This document shows positions 16,157-25,139 of a DNA stretch of 64,000 nt, piece by piece. The position numbers and the translations under genes were made by a program. Numbering within the stretch: position 1 is the stretch's first letter; every line of letters starts with the position of its first letter. The notes under the pieces are model-generated. The model saw only the letters and a list, made by a program, of their open reading frames with translations, was not told the origin of the DNA and searched no databases. The DNA is taken from positions 186,001 through 250,000 of the forward strand of contig JAXMGT010000002.1 of NCBI GenBank assembly GCA_046347155.1. Direction: 5' to 3'. This stretch comes from RPQJ01 sp046347155 (lineage in GTDB: Bacteria > Pseudomonadota > Gammaproteobacteria > Steroidobacterales > Steroidobacteraceae).

Positions 16157-18397
16157 TCAGCGCTGCCAATTCCGAATCCGACCATTCGGTCGCGAACTGG
16201 CGAGCGCCTGTCTCTGCCGGATGCGCGAGATGTCCATCAGCATGCGGCCCGCCCAGCGATAGACGTTGTTCTCCTTTACCGTCCTTCGCATCAATTGCAT
16301 GCGCTGCCGACGCTCGTCGCGCGGCATTTCGAGAGCCGCTCTCATCGACTCGGCGGTCTCGCCGATGTCGAACGGGTTTACGAGCAGTGCCTCGACGAGT
16401 TCCCGCGAAGCGCCGGCGAGCGTGCTGAGGATCAGCACGCCGTCTTCGTCGTCCCGCGCCGCGACGAATTCCTTCGCGACCAGGTTCATGCCGTCGTGAA
16501 GGCTGTTGACGATGCAGAAATCCGCGGCGCGGAACAGTTCCCAGACCTGTGCGGGTTCCTGGTGCTCGCCGACCAGCACGATCGGCCGCCACCCATCGCG
16601 TGCGAACTTCCGGTTGATGCGTTCGGCCTCTGCCAGCGTCTGCTGCTGCAGGGCCCGGTAAGCCGGCAGCCTGCTGCGCGACGGTGCGGCCACCTGCAGC
16701 AGGCTGAGCCTGCCGACCCATTCCGGGTGCTCGTCGAGCAGCTTCTCCAGCGCCAGGAATCGCTCCACGATGCCTTTTGTGAAATCCCAGCGCTCCAGGC
16801 CCAGCCCGACGCGGACGTCCCGGCCTATGCCATGACGCTGGCGGACAGCTTCGCGCGCCGCAGCGACGGACGACTGCCTGGCGAGCCAGCGTGGCGGCCA
16901 CTCGATCGAGATCGGGTAGGGGACGACCCGGCAGACGTGCCCATTGTGGGTCACCGTCATGTGTTCATGATCGATCTGGCATTCGACGTGGCGATCGACC
17001 GTGGCCAGGAAATTCTGGCAGTGGTACCTCGTGTGGAACCCCAGGATGTCCGCGCTCAGCATGTGCGCCAGCATCTCCCGCTTCCAGGGGCACACGCCGA
17101 ACGTCTCGGCGTTTGGCCACGGAATGTGCCAGAAAAGCGCGATCGTGGCCTGTGGCTTTCGTTCGCGTATGAGCCGGGGCAACAGCGCGAAATGGAAATC
17201 CTGGATCAGCACGATCGGCGAATCGCCGCCGGCCTCCTCGGCCACGGCCGACGCGAATCGCGCGTTCACCGACTGATAGACGATCCAGTCGCGCTCACGG
17301 AACGCGGGCCGGACGTACGCAAGATGGCAGAGCGGCCACATGCCCTCGTTCGAGTAGCCGTAGTAGTAGCCTTCCTCCTCCTCGGCCGACAGCCAGACGC
17401 GGCGTAGCGTGTATGCCGGGTCGTCAGGTGGTACCTGAATGTGGTCGTTCCGGTCCACGACCCGACGGTCCGCGGTACCGCTGCCGTGCGCGACCCAGAT
17501 CCCGGAGCACGACCTCACGATCGGCTCCAGGGCCGTGACCATGCCGCTCGCAGGGACCTGCACGACCGTCGTTCCGTCCTGCGCGATGTTGTGGATGTAA
17601 GGCTCGCGATTTGAGACCACGATCAGCGGGCAGTCGCCCAGGTTCTCGCGGACGACCTGCTGCAAGGCCTGGGGCGTCCAGTTCTCCTGAACCTCGATTT
17701 CCAGCCGCTGACGCTGCTCGATTTCGCCCAGGAGCTTCCGCACGCTAGAGAGGACCGGCTGTGACGAAGCCGGAGAGAGCGCATCGTCCAGGAACCGGCG
17801 TGACCGGATGTCGCCGAGCAGCACGCGGATCGAACGGTTGAGCATGTGGCGGGTGAACAGGCCGCCGGTCAGTCCCAGCATCGCCACCGCGATCACTGCG
17901 AAGGCCAGGACGAAGTTCCGGGCCGTGGCCTGGCGCTGGTCGATGAAGCTCAGGTCGTGGACCAGTAGAGCCCGGTGGGGCCGGGCCGATCCGGCATCGA
18001 CGGTGAAAGACGAAACCTCGACCAGTCCCGACGGAAGACGGGTGATGGTCGGTTCGCTCACGAGCGATGTCGTCGGAGAATCGCAGGTAACATCGCCGGG
18101 CACGAGGCTGGTTGCGTAGACCTTGGAGCCACTCGCATCGCAGATCAGGACCGCGAGCAGTCGCTCGTCACTGACGACCCGCTCGAGGTAAGCACCCAGT
18201 CGCTGGGTGTCCCCACGTTCGAGCAGGCCTGCGAGTGGTTCATCCATCGAATTCATGACCAGTTTGGCCCGAAGTTCGATGTCGGCGCGAAACCAGTCCG
18301 TCAGGATGTGCTCGATGTAGGGCACGCCGACGAAGGCGACCACGCAAAGTGCAGCCACGATCGGCAGAACGTATCGGATGACCGCTGACCGGATCAC
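16157..18397 (-). CDS. otsA: Membrane-anchored trehalose-6-phosphate synthase with N-terminal sensor-like region
   Basis: The C-terminal ~470 residues are a GT20 glycosyltransferase that joins UDP-glucose and glucose-6-phosphate to trehalose-6-phosphate. Visible landmarks are VVSNREPY (~270), the WAHGSG loop, FWHIPWP, LGFHTRYHCQNF, GLERWDFTKGI and NSLHDGMNLVAKEF. The N-terminal ~260 residues are not part of classic OtsA: a membrane helix (~7-28), an extracytoplasmic stretch of ~130 residues, a second helix (~160-182) and a linker. This is the layout of a membrane sensor. I choose GTG 18397 because it overlaps the mscS stop (GTGA); a longer start at 18544 would overlap mscS by 150 bases. The catalytic domain would lie in the cytoplasm and could respond to the envelope or turgor state (inference). 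Confidence 0.9.
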   Translation of the reverse strand: MIRSAVIRYVLPIVAALCVVAFVGVPYIEHILTDWFRADIELRAKLVMNSMDEPLAGLLERGDTQRLGAYLERVVSDERLLAVLICDASGSKVYATSLVPGDVTCDSPTTSLVSEPTITRLPSGLVEVSSFTVDAGSARPHRALLVHDLSFIDQRQATARNFVLAFAVIAVAMLGLTGGLFTRHMLNRSIRVLLGDIRSRRFLDDALSPASSQPVLSSVRKLLGEIEQRQRLEIEVQENWTPQALQQVVRENLGDCPLIVVSNREPYIHNIAQDGTTVVQVPASGMVTALEPIVRSCSGIWVAHGSGTADRRVVDRNDHIQVPPDDPAYTLRRVWLSAEEEEGYYYGYSNEGMWPLCHLAYVRPAFRERDWIVYQSVNARFASAVAEEAGGDSPIVLIQDFHFALLPRLIRERKPQATIALFWHIPWPNAETFGVCPWKREMLAHMLSADILGFHTRYHCQNFLATVDRHVECQIDHEHMTVTHNGHVCRVVPYPISIEWPPRWLARQSSVAAAREAVRQRHGIGRDVRVGLGLERWDFTKGIVERFLALEKLLDEHPEWVGRLSLLQVAAPSRSRLPAYRALQQQTLAEAERINRKFARDGWRPIVLVGEHQEPAQVWELFRAADFCIVNSLHDGMNLVAKEFVAARDDEDGVLILSTLAGASRELVEALLVNPFDIGETAESMRAALEMPRDERRQRMQLMRRTVKENNVYRWAGRMLMDISRIRQRQALASSRPNGRIRNWQR

Positions 18398-19290
18398 GAT
18401 GGCGACGACGCTACGTTGAAGGGCGGTGCTCGCCCATCCTTGGCGACGCCCGGATAGACCGTCAGGTGCGGGTACGGAATCTCTACGCCGGCATCGTCGA
18501 AGGCGCGCTTGAGGCGGCGCAGGTATTCGCGCCGGACGTTCCATTGCTCGAGTGGCCGGACCCGGAACCGGCCGCGCAGTATGACCGCGGAATCCTCCCA
18601 GCGTTCGACCCCGGCGACCTCGAAGCGGTCGATGATCCGGCCTGCGTAGTCGTCGCTGTCGGCCAGCGACTCCGCGACGGACCGCATGATCGTCAGCGCT
18701 TCGTCGACATCCTCGCGATAGGCGATTCCGACGTCGATGACCGCGTACGCATGGCCGCGGCTCATGTTCGTCACCGTCGAAATCAGCCCATTAGGCACAA
18801 AGTGCACGTTCCCGTCGTAGTCGCGGAGCTGCGCGTACCTCAGCGTCAGGTCCTCCACGAGCCCCGACTTGTCGGCGACCTGGACGACGTCTCCCTTGAT
18901 GATCTGGTTCTCGACCAGCAGGAAGAGACCATTGAAGTAGTCCTTCACGAGACTCTGGGCGCCGAAACCGATCGCCAGTCCGACGACTCCGGCCGCACCC
19001 AGGATCGGCGCCACCGAAATGCCCAGTTCCGCGAGCACCAGCACTCCGCCGACCAGACCGATCGCGACGGCGGCCAGGTATCGGAACACCCGGCCCAGCG
19101 TTTCGGCACGCCGGATCTGCTCGGCGCCGCTCATGCGCGCGGCGATCCGTTCCCTGAAGGTCCGTATCAAGCGGGTCGCCAGTCCCTGCGCGAGCCAGGT
19201 CGCCGCCAGGATGACGGCGATCCGACCGGTCGCAGCGGCCAGGCCGTGCCACTGCCCGAGATATGCGACCGTGTCGTCGAGCCAGTTCAT
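18394..19290 (-). CDS. MscS-family mechanosensitive channel
   Basis: The 298-residue protein has three membrane helices. The third contains the Gly/Ala-rich pore pattern LGAAGVVGLAIGFGAQSLVKDYFNG, followed by the MscS beta domain (GDVVQVADKSGLVEDLTLRYAQLRDYDGNVHFVPNG). It should open under membrane tension and release solutes on hypo-osmotic shock. ATG 19290 is preferred because it gives a normal MscS size. Its position between GH15 and otsA places synthesis of the osmolyte trehalose and its release valve in one transcript. Confidence 0.92.
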   Translation of the reverse strand: MNWLDDTVAYLGQWHGLAAATGRIAVILAATWLAQGLATRLIRTFRERIAARMSGAEQIRRAETLGRVFRYLAAVAIGLVGGVLVLAELGISVAPILGAAGVVGLAIGFGAQSLVKDYFNGLFLLVENQIIKGDVVQVADKSGLVEDLTLRYAQLRDYDGNVHFVPNGLISTVTNMSRGHAYAVIDVGIAYREDVDEALTIMRSVAESLADSDDYAGRIIDRFEVAGVERWEDSAVILRGRFRVRPLEQWNVRREYLRRLKRAFDDAGVEIPYPHLTVYPGVAKDGRAPPFNVASSPS

Positions 19291-19309
19291 CCGCGGGCCG
19301 GACCGGCGG

Positions 19310-21109
19310 TCACAGGGAGGCTTCCCAGGAACGACTGAGGCGCAACGCGCTGTTGATGACGCCCACCAGGCTGTAGGTCTGAGGGAAGTTTCCCCAGAGT
19401 TCGCCGTCGACCGGATCGATGTCCTCGGACAGCAGGCCGACACGGTTGCGGAGCTTGAGCAGTCTCGTGAAGTGCTCGCGAGCTTCGTCCACGCGACCTG
19501 CTGCCGCCAGCGCATTCACGTACCAGAAGGCGCAGATGGCGAACGCCGTGCTCGGCGTGCCGAAATCGTCCGTGTGCCGGTAACGGAACAGCAGGTCACC
19601 GTCCCGGAGCTCCTTGCCGATCACGTCCAGGGTTGCGACGAAGCGCGGATCGGTGGCCGGCAGCAGGCCGAGTTCGGGCAGCAGCAGCAGCGAGGCGTCG
19701 AGATGGTCGCCGTCGAACGATGCGGCGAACGCACCGCGCTGCTCGTTCCATGAGCGCTCGAGGATCTCCTCGCGCATGCGGCGCGCGACCTCGCGCCAGT
19801 GTGATTCACGGTCCTGGAGGCCGAGTCGTTCGGCAATTCTCGCGAGGCGGTCGCAGCCCGCCCAGGACATGACCGCAGAGAATGTGTGGACGCTGGTCCG
19901 GCCGCGGAACTCCCAAAGGCCTGCGTCCGGTCGGTCGAATACGACGGAGGCCCGATCGCCCAGCCGCTCGAGCTGCTCGAACAGCCCCCGATCGCCGCCA
20001 CGCGCTAGACGTTCATCGAAGAACAGCTGCGAGATCGCCAGGATCACCGATCCGTACACGTCGTTCTGCGTCTGCAGCGCGGCCTGGTTACCCACGCGGA
20101 TCGGGCCCGTGCCGCGATACCCTGCCTGGGACGCGACGATCCGCTCCTCGAGGTGACGACCGCCTGTCAGGCTGTAGACGGGTTGCAGCTCGTCGACCGA
20201 GGAGTCCGCGACGATATGGTCGATGAAGTGCAGGTACGCCTCCATCGTCCGGGTTGCACCCAATCGATTGAGGGCCTGGATCACGAAGTAGCTGTCCCGG
20301 AGCCAGCAGTAGCGGTAGTCCCAGTTGCGCCCGCTGCCGGGGCCCTCCGGAATCGACGTCGTGAGTGCGGCGAGGACCGCGCCGGTGTCCTCGAAGGTGC
20401 ACAGCTTCAGCGTGATCGCCGCCCTGATCACCTCTTGCTGCCAGTCGAACGGGACGGCGAGTGTCCGGACCCAGTCCTGCCAGTACTGGGTGGTTTCCAG
20501 CAGGAACGAGTGCGCCAGTACCGCCGGCGTTTCCTCGATCGTCTGATTGGGTCCGATGACGAACGTCAGGGGCGAGTCGAGCACGATCCGCCCCTGGTCC
20601 GCGATCGCGCTGAGAGACGCGTCGGTCGTCACCCGGATGTCGAGCCCGTCGAGGTCGTAGACGATGTGATGGCTGCCCGCCCGGGACCTGGCCGGAGCCG
20701 CGCCGAACGCACGCGTCGGTCGCAGGCGGATCCGGACGACGGGCCGACCGGCGAGGGGTTCGACCACCCGCACCAGCATCATCGGCCGGAACATCCGGCC
20801 ACGGGACCGATAACGCGGACAGAAATCCCGGATCCGTATCGCGCCGCCGTTCGAGTCGCGAAGGATCGTCTCGACCACTGCCGTGTTGCGACGGTAACTC
20901 TGTTCCGCCGCGACGAGATCTGCCAGATCGACCGCAAACACGCCGTCTGTGGCGGCGCCCCCTTCTGGGGTAAGGAGCGCCGAGAACACGGGGTCCCCAT
21001 CGGGCCGGGGCAGGCACATCCAGACGATGCGCCCCTGGTCGTCGACCAGGGCCGACACCTGGCAGTTGCCGACGACGCCCAGGTCGAGGTTCGGCCGGAC
21101 GCCGGTCAT
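19310..21109 (-). CDS. Glycoside hydrolase family 15 protein (trehalase or glucoamylase type)
   Basis: The 599-residue protein matches the bacterial GH15 layout: an N-terminal beta-sandwich of ~220 residues starting LDLGVVGNCQVSALVDDQGRIVWMCLPRPD, then an (alpha/alpha)6 barrel with GSGRNWDYRYCWLRDS and the late FPQTYSLVGVINSALRLS motif. There is no signal peptide. Some bacterial GH15 proteins of this layout are trehalases, which fits an otsA/otsB neighbourhood, but glucoamylase activity is possible. Its start overlaps the otsB stop (ATGA). Confidence 0.88.
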   Translation of the reverse strand: MTGVRPNLDLGVVGNCQVSALVDDQGRIVWMCLPRPDGDPVFSALLTPEGGAATDGVFAVDLADLVAAEQSYRRNTAVVETILRDSNGGAIRIRDFCPRYRSRGRMFRPMMLVRVVEPLAGRPVVRIRLRPTRAFGAAPARSRAGSHHIVYDLDGLDIRVTTDASLSAIADQGRIVLDSPLTFVIGPNQTIEETPAVLAHSFLLETTQYWQDWVRTLAVPFDWQQEVIRAAITLKLCTFEDTGAVLAALTTSIPEGPGSGRNWDYRYCWLRDSYFVIQALNRLGATRTMEAYLHFIDHIVADSSVDELQPVYSLTGGRHLEERIVASQAGYRGTGPIRVGNQAALQTQNDVYGSVILAISQLFFDERLARGGDRGLFEQLERLGDRASVVFDRPDAGLWEFRGRTSVHTFSAVMSWAGCDRLARIAERLGLQDRESHWREVARRMREEILERSWNEQRGAFAASFDGDHLDASLLLLPELGLLPATDPRFVATLDVIGKELRDGDLLFRYRHTDDFGTPSTAFAICAFWYVNALAAAGRVDEAREHFTRLLKLRNRVGLLSEDIDPVDGELWGNFPQTYSLVGVINSALRLSRSWEASL

Positions 21110-21855
21110 CCCGGCGGAACGCCAGTGACGGACAACCGTTCCAGGAACGCCCTGACCTCGCGCGGCCCAGGCACGTTGACCATGCCGCGAACCCGGTCTC
21201 CCACCGCCACGGACAGGCCGCCGACGCGTTGGACGTACTCCAGGGCCCGCTCATCGGTCGCATCGTCACCGATGAAGATCGGTCGCCGGCCCCGGAATGG
21301 CATCTCCTTCAGGAATTCGCGGATCGCCTCCATCTTGGTCGCACCGTGCGGCCGCAGTTCGACGACCATCCGGCCCTCGAGCATCGCCAGGCGGTTGCTG
21401 GCCGCCTGCTGTATCGACCGCGCTTCGACGCGGACCAGTCCCGCGAACTGAGGCACTTGCCGATAGTGGAGCGCGACTGCAAGGCCCTTGTCCTCCAGCG
21501 TCGTTCCCGCCAGCCGGTCGGCGACGCGTTTCAGGCGCTCACGCGCCATTGCGATCATCGCCACGTCAACGCCATTCTGGCTGTGCCAGCCGCCCTGGGG
21601 GTCGCGTCGCTCCAGCCCGTGCACGCCGGATGCCGGCAGTCGATGCGGTTGAAACAGCCGGTCGAGTTCGGCGACGGGTCGGCCGCTGATCAGCGCGACG
21701 GCGCCTGCCAGCGCGGCCTGCAGGCGCGTCAGAAGCTCGAGAAGCCTCTGGTCCACCAGTACCGCACTCGGCGTGTCGGCGATTTCGAGCAATGTTCCGT
21801 CGACGTCGAGGAACAGGCACCAGTTCGCTTCGGAAATAGGCCTCTCCGATTCCAT
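21106..21855 (-). CDS. otsB: Trehalose-6-phosphate phosphatase
   Basis: HAD-superfamily phosphatase that makes trehalose from trehalose-6-phosphate. The catalytic motif DVDGTLL lies near the N-terminus, SGRP marks motif II, and the Mg-binding GDDATDE block is near the C-terminus. The product is about 249 residues from ATG 21855; a GTG at 21876 would add seven. It is the first gene of the operon with GH15, mscS and otsA, and diverges from a LysR-type gene. Confidence 0.93.
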   Translation of the reverse strand: MESERPISEANWCLFLDVDGTLLEIADTPSAVLVDQRLLELLTRLQAALAGAVALISGRPVAELDRLFQPHRLPASGVHGLERRDPQGGWHSQNGVDVAMIAMARERLKRVADRLAGTTLEDKGLAVALHYRQVPQFAGLVRVEARSIQQAASNRLAMLEGRMVVELRPHGATKMEAIREFLKEMPFRGRRPIFIGDDATDERALEYVQRVGGLSVAVGDRVRGMVNVPGPREVRAFLERLSVTGVPPG

Positions 21856-22000
21856 CGTCCCAAGGGATCCGGGCACTTCGGTCTGGTGAGATCGGACGGT
21901 CGAGGAGCCAGCACTTCAAGCTCTGGGAGCGAGTCGCCCTGCGACCGCCCGTCTCGAGGAGTAGTCTATGGACGGCGTTGACGGCTCTCCAGCGAGAAAA

Positions 22001-22016
22001 CATCAACACATTGATG
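22001..22016. promoter_or_regulatory. Dyad near the LysR gene start, candidate operator
   Basis: CATCAA, CACA, TTGATG form a perfect 6-bp-arm palindrome ending 14 bases before the LysR ATG, in the divergent region shared with otsB. LysR-type regulators bind such short dyads, so it may mediate autoregulation. Sequence-only inference. Confidence 0.4.
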
Positions 22017-22030
22017 AAGGAAATTCATGA

Positions 22031-23002
22031 ATGCCCAAGTCGCTGCCACCGCTGAACTCGCTCCGAACGTTCGAGGCGGTGGCGCGTCTCGGGAGCTTCA
22101 CGAAGGCAGCGCGCGAGTTGCACGTGACCCCCGCCGCGATCAGTCATCAGGTTCGTGGCCTGGAGGAATTCCTGGGCATCACGCTGTTCAGGCGCACGAC
22201 CCGCAGGCTCACGCTGACCGACCAGGCAATTGCCGCCGCGGAGGGCCTGCGCCAGGCATTCGATCGAATCGGCCAGAGCGTCGATGTCCTGCGGTCGAGC
22301 GGTCGGGGCGGCGAGCTGTCGATCAGCGTCACGCCGGCGTTCGCCACTCGCTGGCTTGTGAGTCGCCTCGCCAGATTCAGGAGGAGTCACCCTAGAATCA
22401 ATCTGCGCATATCCGCCAGCCCGTCCCCCGTGGATTTCGACCAGGAAGAGGTCGATGTCGCGGTTCGCATCGGGCGCGGACGATTCGATGGCGTCCCATC
22501 GGTCAAGCTCTTCGGCGAATGGGTGGCGCCGGTTGCCAGTCCCGCGTTCCTCAGGTCGAACCGACTGCGCAGGCCATCGGACATCGGCCGGGTTCCGATG
22601 GTCTTCGACAATTCCATGCGTCGCGCCGGCCGACCACAAGGCTGGCGGGAGTGGTTCCAGGTCGCGGGAGCACCGATGCCCGAGTTGCGTCAGGCAACCT
22701 ATTTCGACGACGGGCACCTCGCCCTGCAGGCGGCGGCCGCCGGTGGTGGAGTCGCGCTAGGCCGGCTCGTTTATGCGGTCGACGATCTCGACTCGAAGCG
22801 GCTGAGGATCGCGATGCAGCCGGTGATCGAGATGGACATCGCCTATTACCTGTTGATTCCCGAGGCCCGTGCCGGTCATCCGGCCGTGGTCGCATTTGCC
22901 GATTGGATCGCGGGCGAGGCCCAGGACTTCCGTGTCGCCTTCGAGCGACGGCTGGGAAAACTCGAGGTCAGGGCTGGCCCCGGAGCAGCCGCGGCCCGCT
23001 AG
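22031..23002 (+). CDS. LysR-family regulator, GcvA-like
   Basis: The 323-residue protein has an N-terminal winged HTH (NSLRTFEAVARLGSFTKAARELHVTPAAISHQVRGLEEFLG) of the GcvA subgroup, then a periplasmic-binding-like effector domain (EEVDVAVRIGRGRFDG). It is divergent from the trehalose operon, with 175 bases between starts, so it may regulate otsB or the downstream CNNM gene. The effector is unknown. Confidence 0.9.
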   Translation: MPKSLPPLNSLRTFEAVARLGSFTKAARELHVTPAAISHQVRGLEEFLGITLFRRTTRRLTLTDQAIAAAEGLRQAFDRIGQSVDVLRSSGRGGELSISVTPAFATRWLVSRLARFRRSHPRINLRISASPSPVDFDQEEVDVAVRIGRGRFDGVPSVKLFGEWVAPVASPAFLRSNRLRRPSDIGRVPMVFDNSMRRAGRPQGWREWFQVAGAPMPELRQATYFDDGHLALQAAAAGGGVALGRLVYAVDDLDSKRLRIAMQPVIEMDIAYYLLIPEARAGHPAVVAFADWIAGEAQDFRVAFERRLGKLEVRAGPGAAAAR

Positions 23003-23042
23003 AATCCTGGCTGGAACAGCGGCTCCACCCGCACGGAAATCC

Positions 23043-24332
23043 ATGGAACTTTCACTACTCGTCGTACTGATCCTGCTGAACGGCTTCTTCGCGATGTCGG
23101 AGATCGCGCTGGTCAGCGCGCGGAGGGCGCGCCTGAAGCCGCTGATTGATCGTGGCGACTCGGCCGCGCGGATCGCCGCCGACCTCGGCGCCGAGCCGAC
23201 CCGGTTCCTGTCCACGGTGCAGATCGGTATCACATCCGTTGCGATGCTCAGTGGCATCGTGGGCGAGGCAACGTTGGCGCCACCACTTGCCGCGCGATTC
23301 GTCGACTGGAGGGCGACCGCAAAGGCTGCTTCCTACCTGGCGACGGGGCTCGTGGTCGTCATAGTCACGTATTTCTCGATCGTCGTCGGTGAGTTGGTGC
23401 CGAAGCGGGTCGGCCAGATCCATGCCGAGCGTGTTGCCCGCTTCGTGGCGAGGCCGATAGCAGCACTCGCAATCGCATCGAAGCCATTCGTCGTGCTTCT
23501 GACGAGCTCGACACGGGGGCTGTTGCGACTGCTGGGTATCGACGACGAGAAGCGTTCTTCGGTGACTGAGGAGGAGATCCAGGCCGTCCTTCACGAAGGG
23601 TCGACGGCTGGTGTAATCGAAGAAGACGAGCGGCGGATGGTACAGAACCTGTTCCGTCTCGACGACCGATCGATCGCGACGTTAATGACGCCGCGACCAG
23701 ACATCGCGTCGCTCCGCGTCGACGCCACGCCGGACGACGTCATTGCGACGATGGAGGCTCACCCGCACTCGCGTTACCCGGTCGTCAAGACAGACCGGCA
23801 GGACGTGGTTGGCGTTGTGTCGGCACGGGTGCTGCTCCTTGCGCTGCTGCGGGGCGAGGCGCTGGAACTCGAACGGCTGTCGAAGCCGCCCCTCTTCGTG
23901 CCGGAAACGATCAGCGGGCGGGACGTGCTGGATCGGTTCAGGGAGTCGCGCACGAACATGGCGTTCGTCGTCGATGAGTATGGGGTACTCCAGGGTCTCG
24001 TGACCCTGCACGACGTGCTCGAGGCGATCGCGGGCAGTTTCGGCGCGTCGGCGGACTGGACGGCCGCCGTTCGTCGGGACGACGGATCGTGGTTGCTCGA
24101 CGGGCAGATCGCGATGACCGACCTGCCGCAGTACCTGCGGATCGACTGGCCCGATCCTCGATTGAACGCGGAATTCGAGACTATCGGCGGCCTGATCTTC
24201 TGGAAGCTCGGGCGAATTCCGACTACCGCGGAGTCGGTCGAGTGGCAGGGCTGGAGATTCGAGGTTATCGACATGGACGGGAAGCGAATCGACAAAGTCC
24301 TCGCTACGCCGATCGCCACCCGGGCGACCTGA
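23043..24332 (+). CDS. CNNM/CorC-family membrane protein with CBS pair (hemolysin-C-like)
   Basis: The 429-residue protein contains a DUF21 membrane domain (residues ~1-190, starting LLVVLILLNGFFAMSEIALVS), two CBS domains (~205-330, with VMTPR-like LMTPRPDIASL and FVVDEYGVLQGLVTLHDVLEAI), and a C-terminal CorC_HlyC domain. Relatives are linked to Mg2+/Co2+ efflux. ATG 23043 begins exactly at the first helix. It follows the LysR gene by 40 bases and is the last gene before repeat R2. Confidence 0.9.
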   Translation: MELSLLVVLILLNGFFAMSEIALVSARRARLKPLIDRGDSAARIAADLGAEPTRFLSTVQIGITSVAMLSGIVGEATLAPPLAARFVDWRATAKAASYLATGLVVVIVTYFSIVVGELVPKRVGQIHAERVARFVARPIAALAIASKPFVVLLTSSTRGLLRLLGIDDEKRSSVTEEEIQAVLHEGSTAGVIEEDERRMVQNLFRLDDRSIATLMTPRPDIASLRVDATPDDVIATMEAHPHSRYPVVKTDRQDVVGVVSARVLLLALLRGEALELERLSKPPLFVPETISGRDVLDRFRESRTNMAFVVDEYGVLQGLVTLHDVLEAIAGSFGASADWTAAVRRDDGSWLLDGQIAMTDLPQYLRIDWPDPRLNAEFETIGGLIFWKLGRIPTTAESVEWQGWRFEVIDMDGKRIDKVLATPIATRAT

Positions 24333-24444
24333 TTCGCCGACTGCGGACGCTGATGAATCCCAGCGGGCGGCCACGCGGAATTCACACTCGGCCCCGCGCA
24401 TGAATCCAACTTGCTGATTAGGCAGGCGGAGCGGGGTGAGTCAC

Positions 24445-24472
24445 GTGGGTTCGATTCCCATCACCCGCTCCA
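24445..24472 (+). repeat. Repeat R2: exact copy of the tRNA-Gly 3' end
   Basis: All 28 bases match the tRNA 3' end. The left flank is GGCGGAGCGGGGTGAGTCAC, sharing GGCGGAGCGG with R1 and GTGAGTC with R3. It ends the 9.2 kb trehalose/MscS module and begins the next. Confidence 0.88.
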
Positions 24473-24494
24473 CCTCCGACTGGAAGGCTCGCAG

Positions 24495-25139
24495 TCATCT
24501 CTCGCCGCCTTCTTCTCCGGCGCCGATCGGTGCACGCAAGAAGAAGATCATCGGAACCACGGTCTGAATCAGAAGCGCTCCAGGCGTCCACAGCAAGCTC
24601 AAGGCCATCGCCAGCGCATAGGCGAACGGTCCAACCAGGCCGGCGCGGAACGCGCGCTGCCGCACTGGCCGAGGAAGATCGCTGAGCCCGTCCGATCGCG
24701 CGACGTACCAGCGCATCAATGAGAACGCGCTCGCGGTCAGAAACATCGCGAGGCTCAGCATGCCCGCGGCCGTGCCGGACGACGGGTAATTGCCGACCAG
24801 GCCCGTCGGAAACGGCGTGAATGAGATCGCCAACAGGAATAGTCCGTTCAGCCACAGGAGGCCACGATCGGTCCGCCTCAGCCCGGCAAAGAAATAGTGG
24901 TGGTTGACCCAGAACACCAGCACGAAAAGGAAGCTCACGATCCACGCCCAGATCTCCGGCAACATGTGGATGATCGCTCCGCGCAGTGCGGATTCCGAGA
25001 ACGACGCCAGCGCAGGAAGCCTGAGCTCGAGTACGAGCAGCGTGATGACGATCGCGAGTACGCCGTCCGAGAACGCCTCGACCCGATTCTTTTCGGACCG
25101 CCCGTACTGGAATCGCCCAGGTCGTTCCGCCGACTTCAT
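24495..25139 (-). CDS. TMEM175-family (DUF1211) membrane protein
   Basis: The 214-residue protein has about six membrane helices and the RxxxFSDG signature of TMEM175-like K+ channels (NRVEAFSDGVLAIVITLLVLEL, helix 1). Bacterial members are small potassium-selective channels without a classic filter. The ATG at 25139 overlaps the stop of the upstream oxidoreductase gene (ATGA); a longer frame upstream is antisense noise. Its 3' end is 22 bases from repeat R2. Confidence 0.88.
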   Translation of the reverse strand: MKSAERPGRFQYGRSEKNRVEAFSDGVLAIVITLLVLELRLPALASFSESALRGAIIHMLPEIWAWIVSFLFVLVFWVNHHYFFAGLRRTDRGLLWLNGLFLLAISFTPFPTGLVGNYPSSGTAAGMLSLAMFLTASAFSLMRWYVARSDGLSDLPRPVRQRAFRAGLVGPFAYALAMALSLLWTPGALLIQTVVPMIFFLRAPIGAGEEGGER

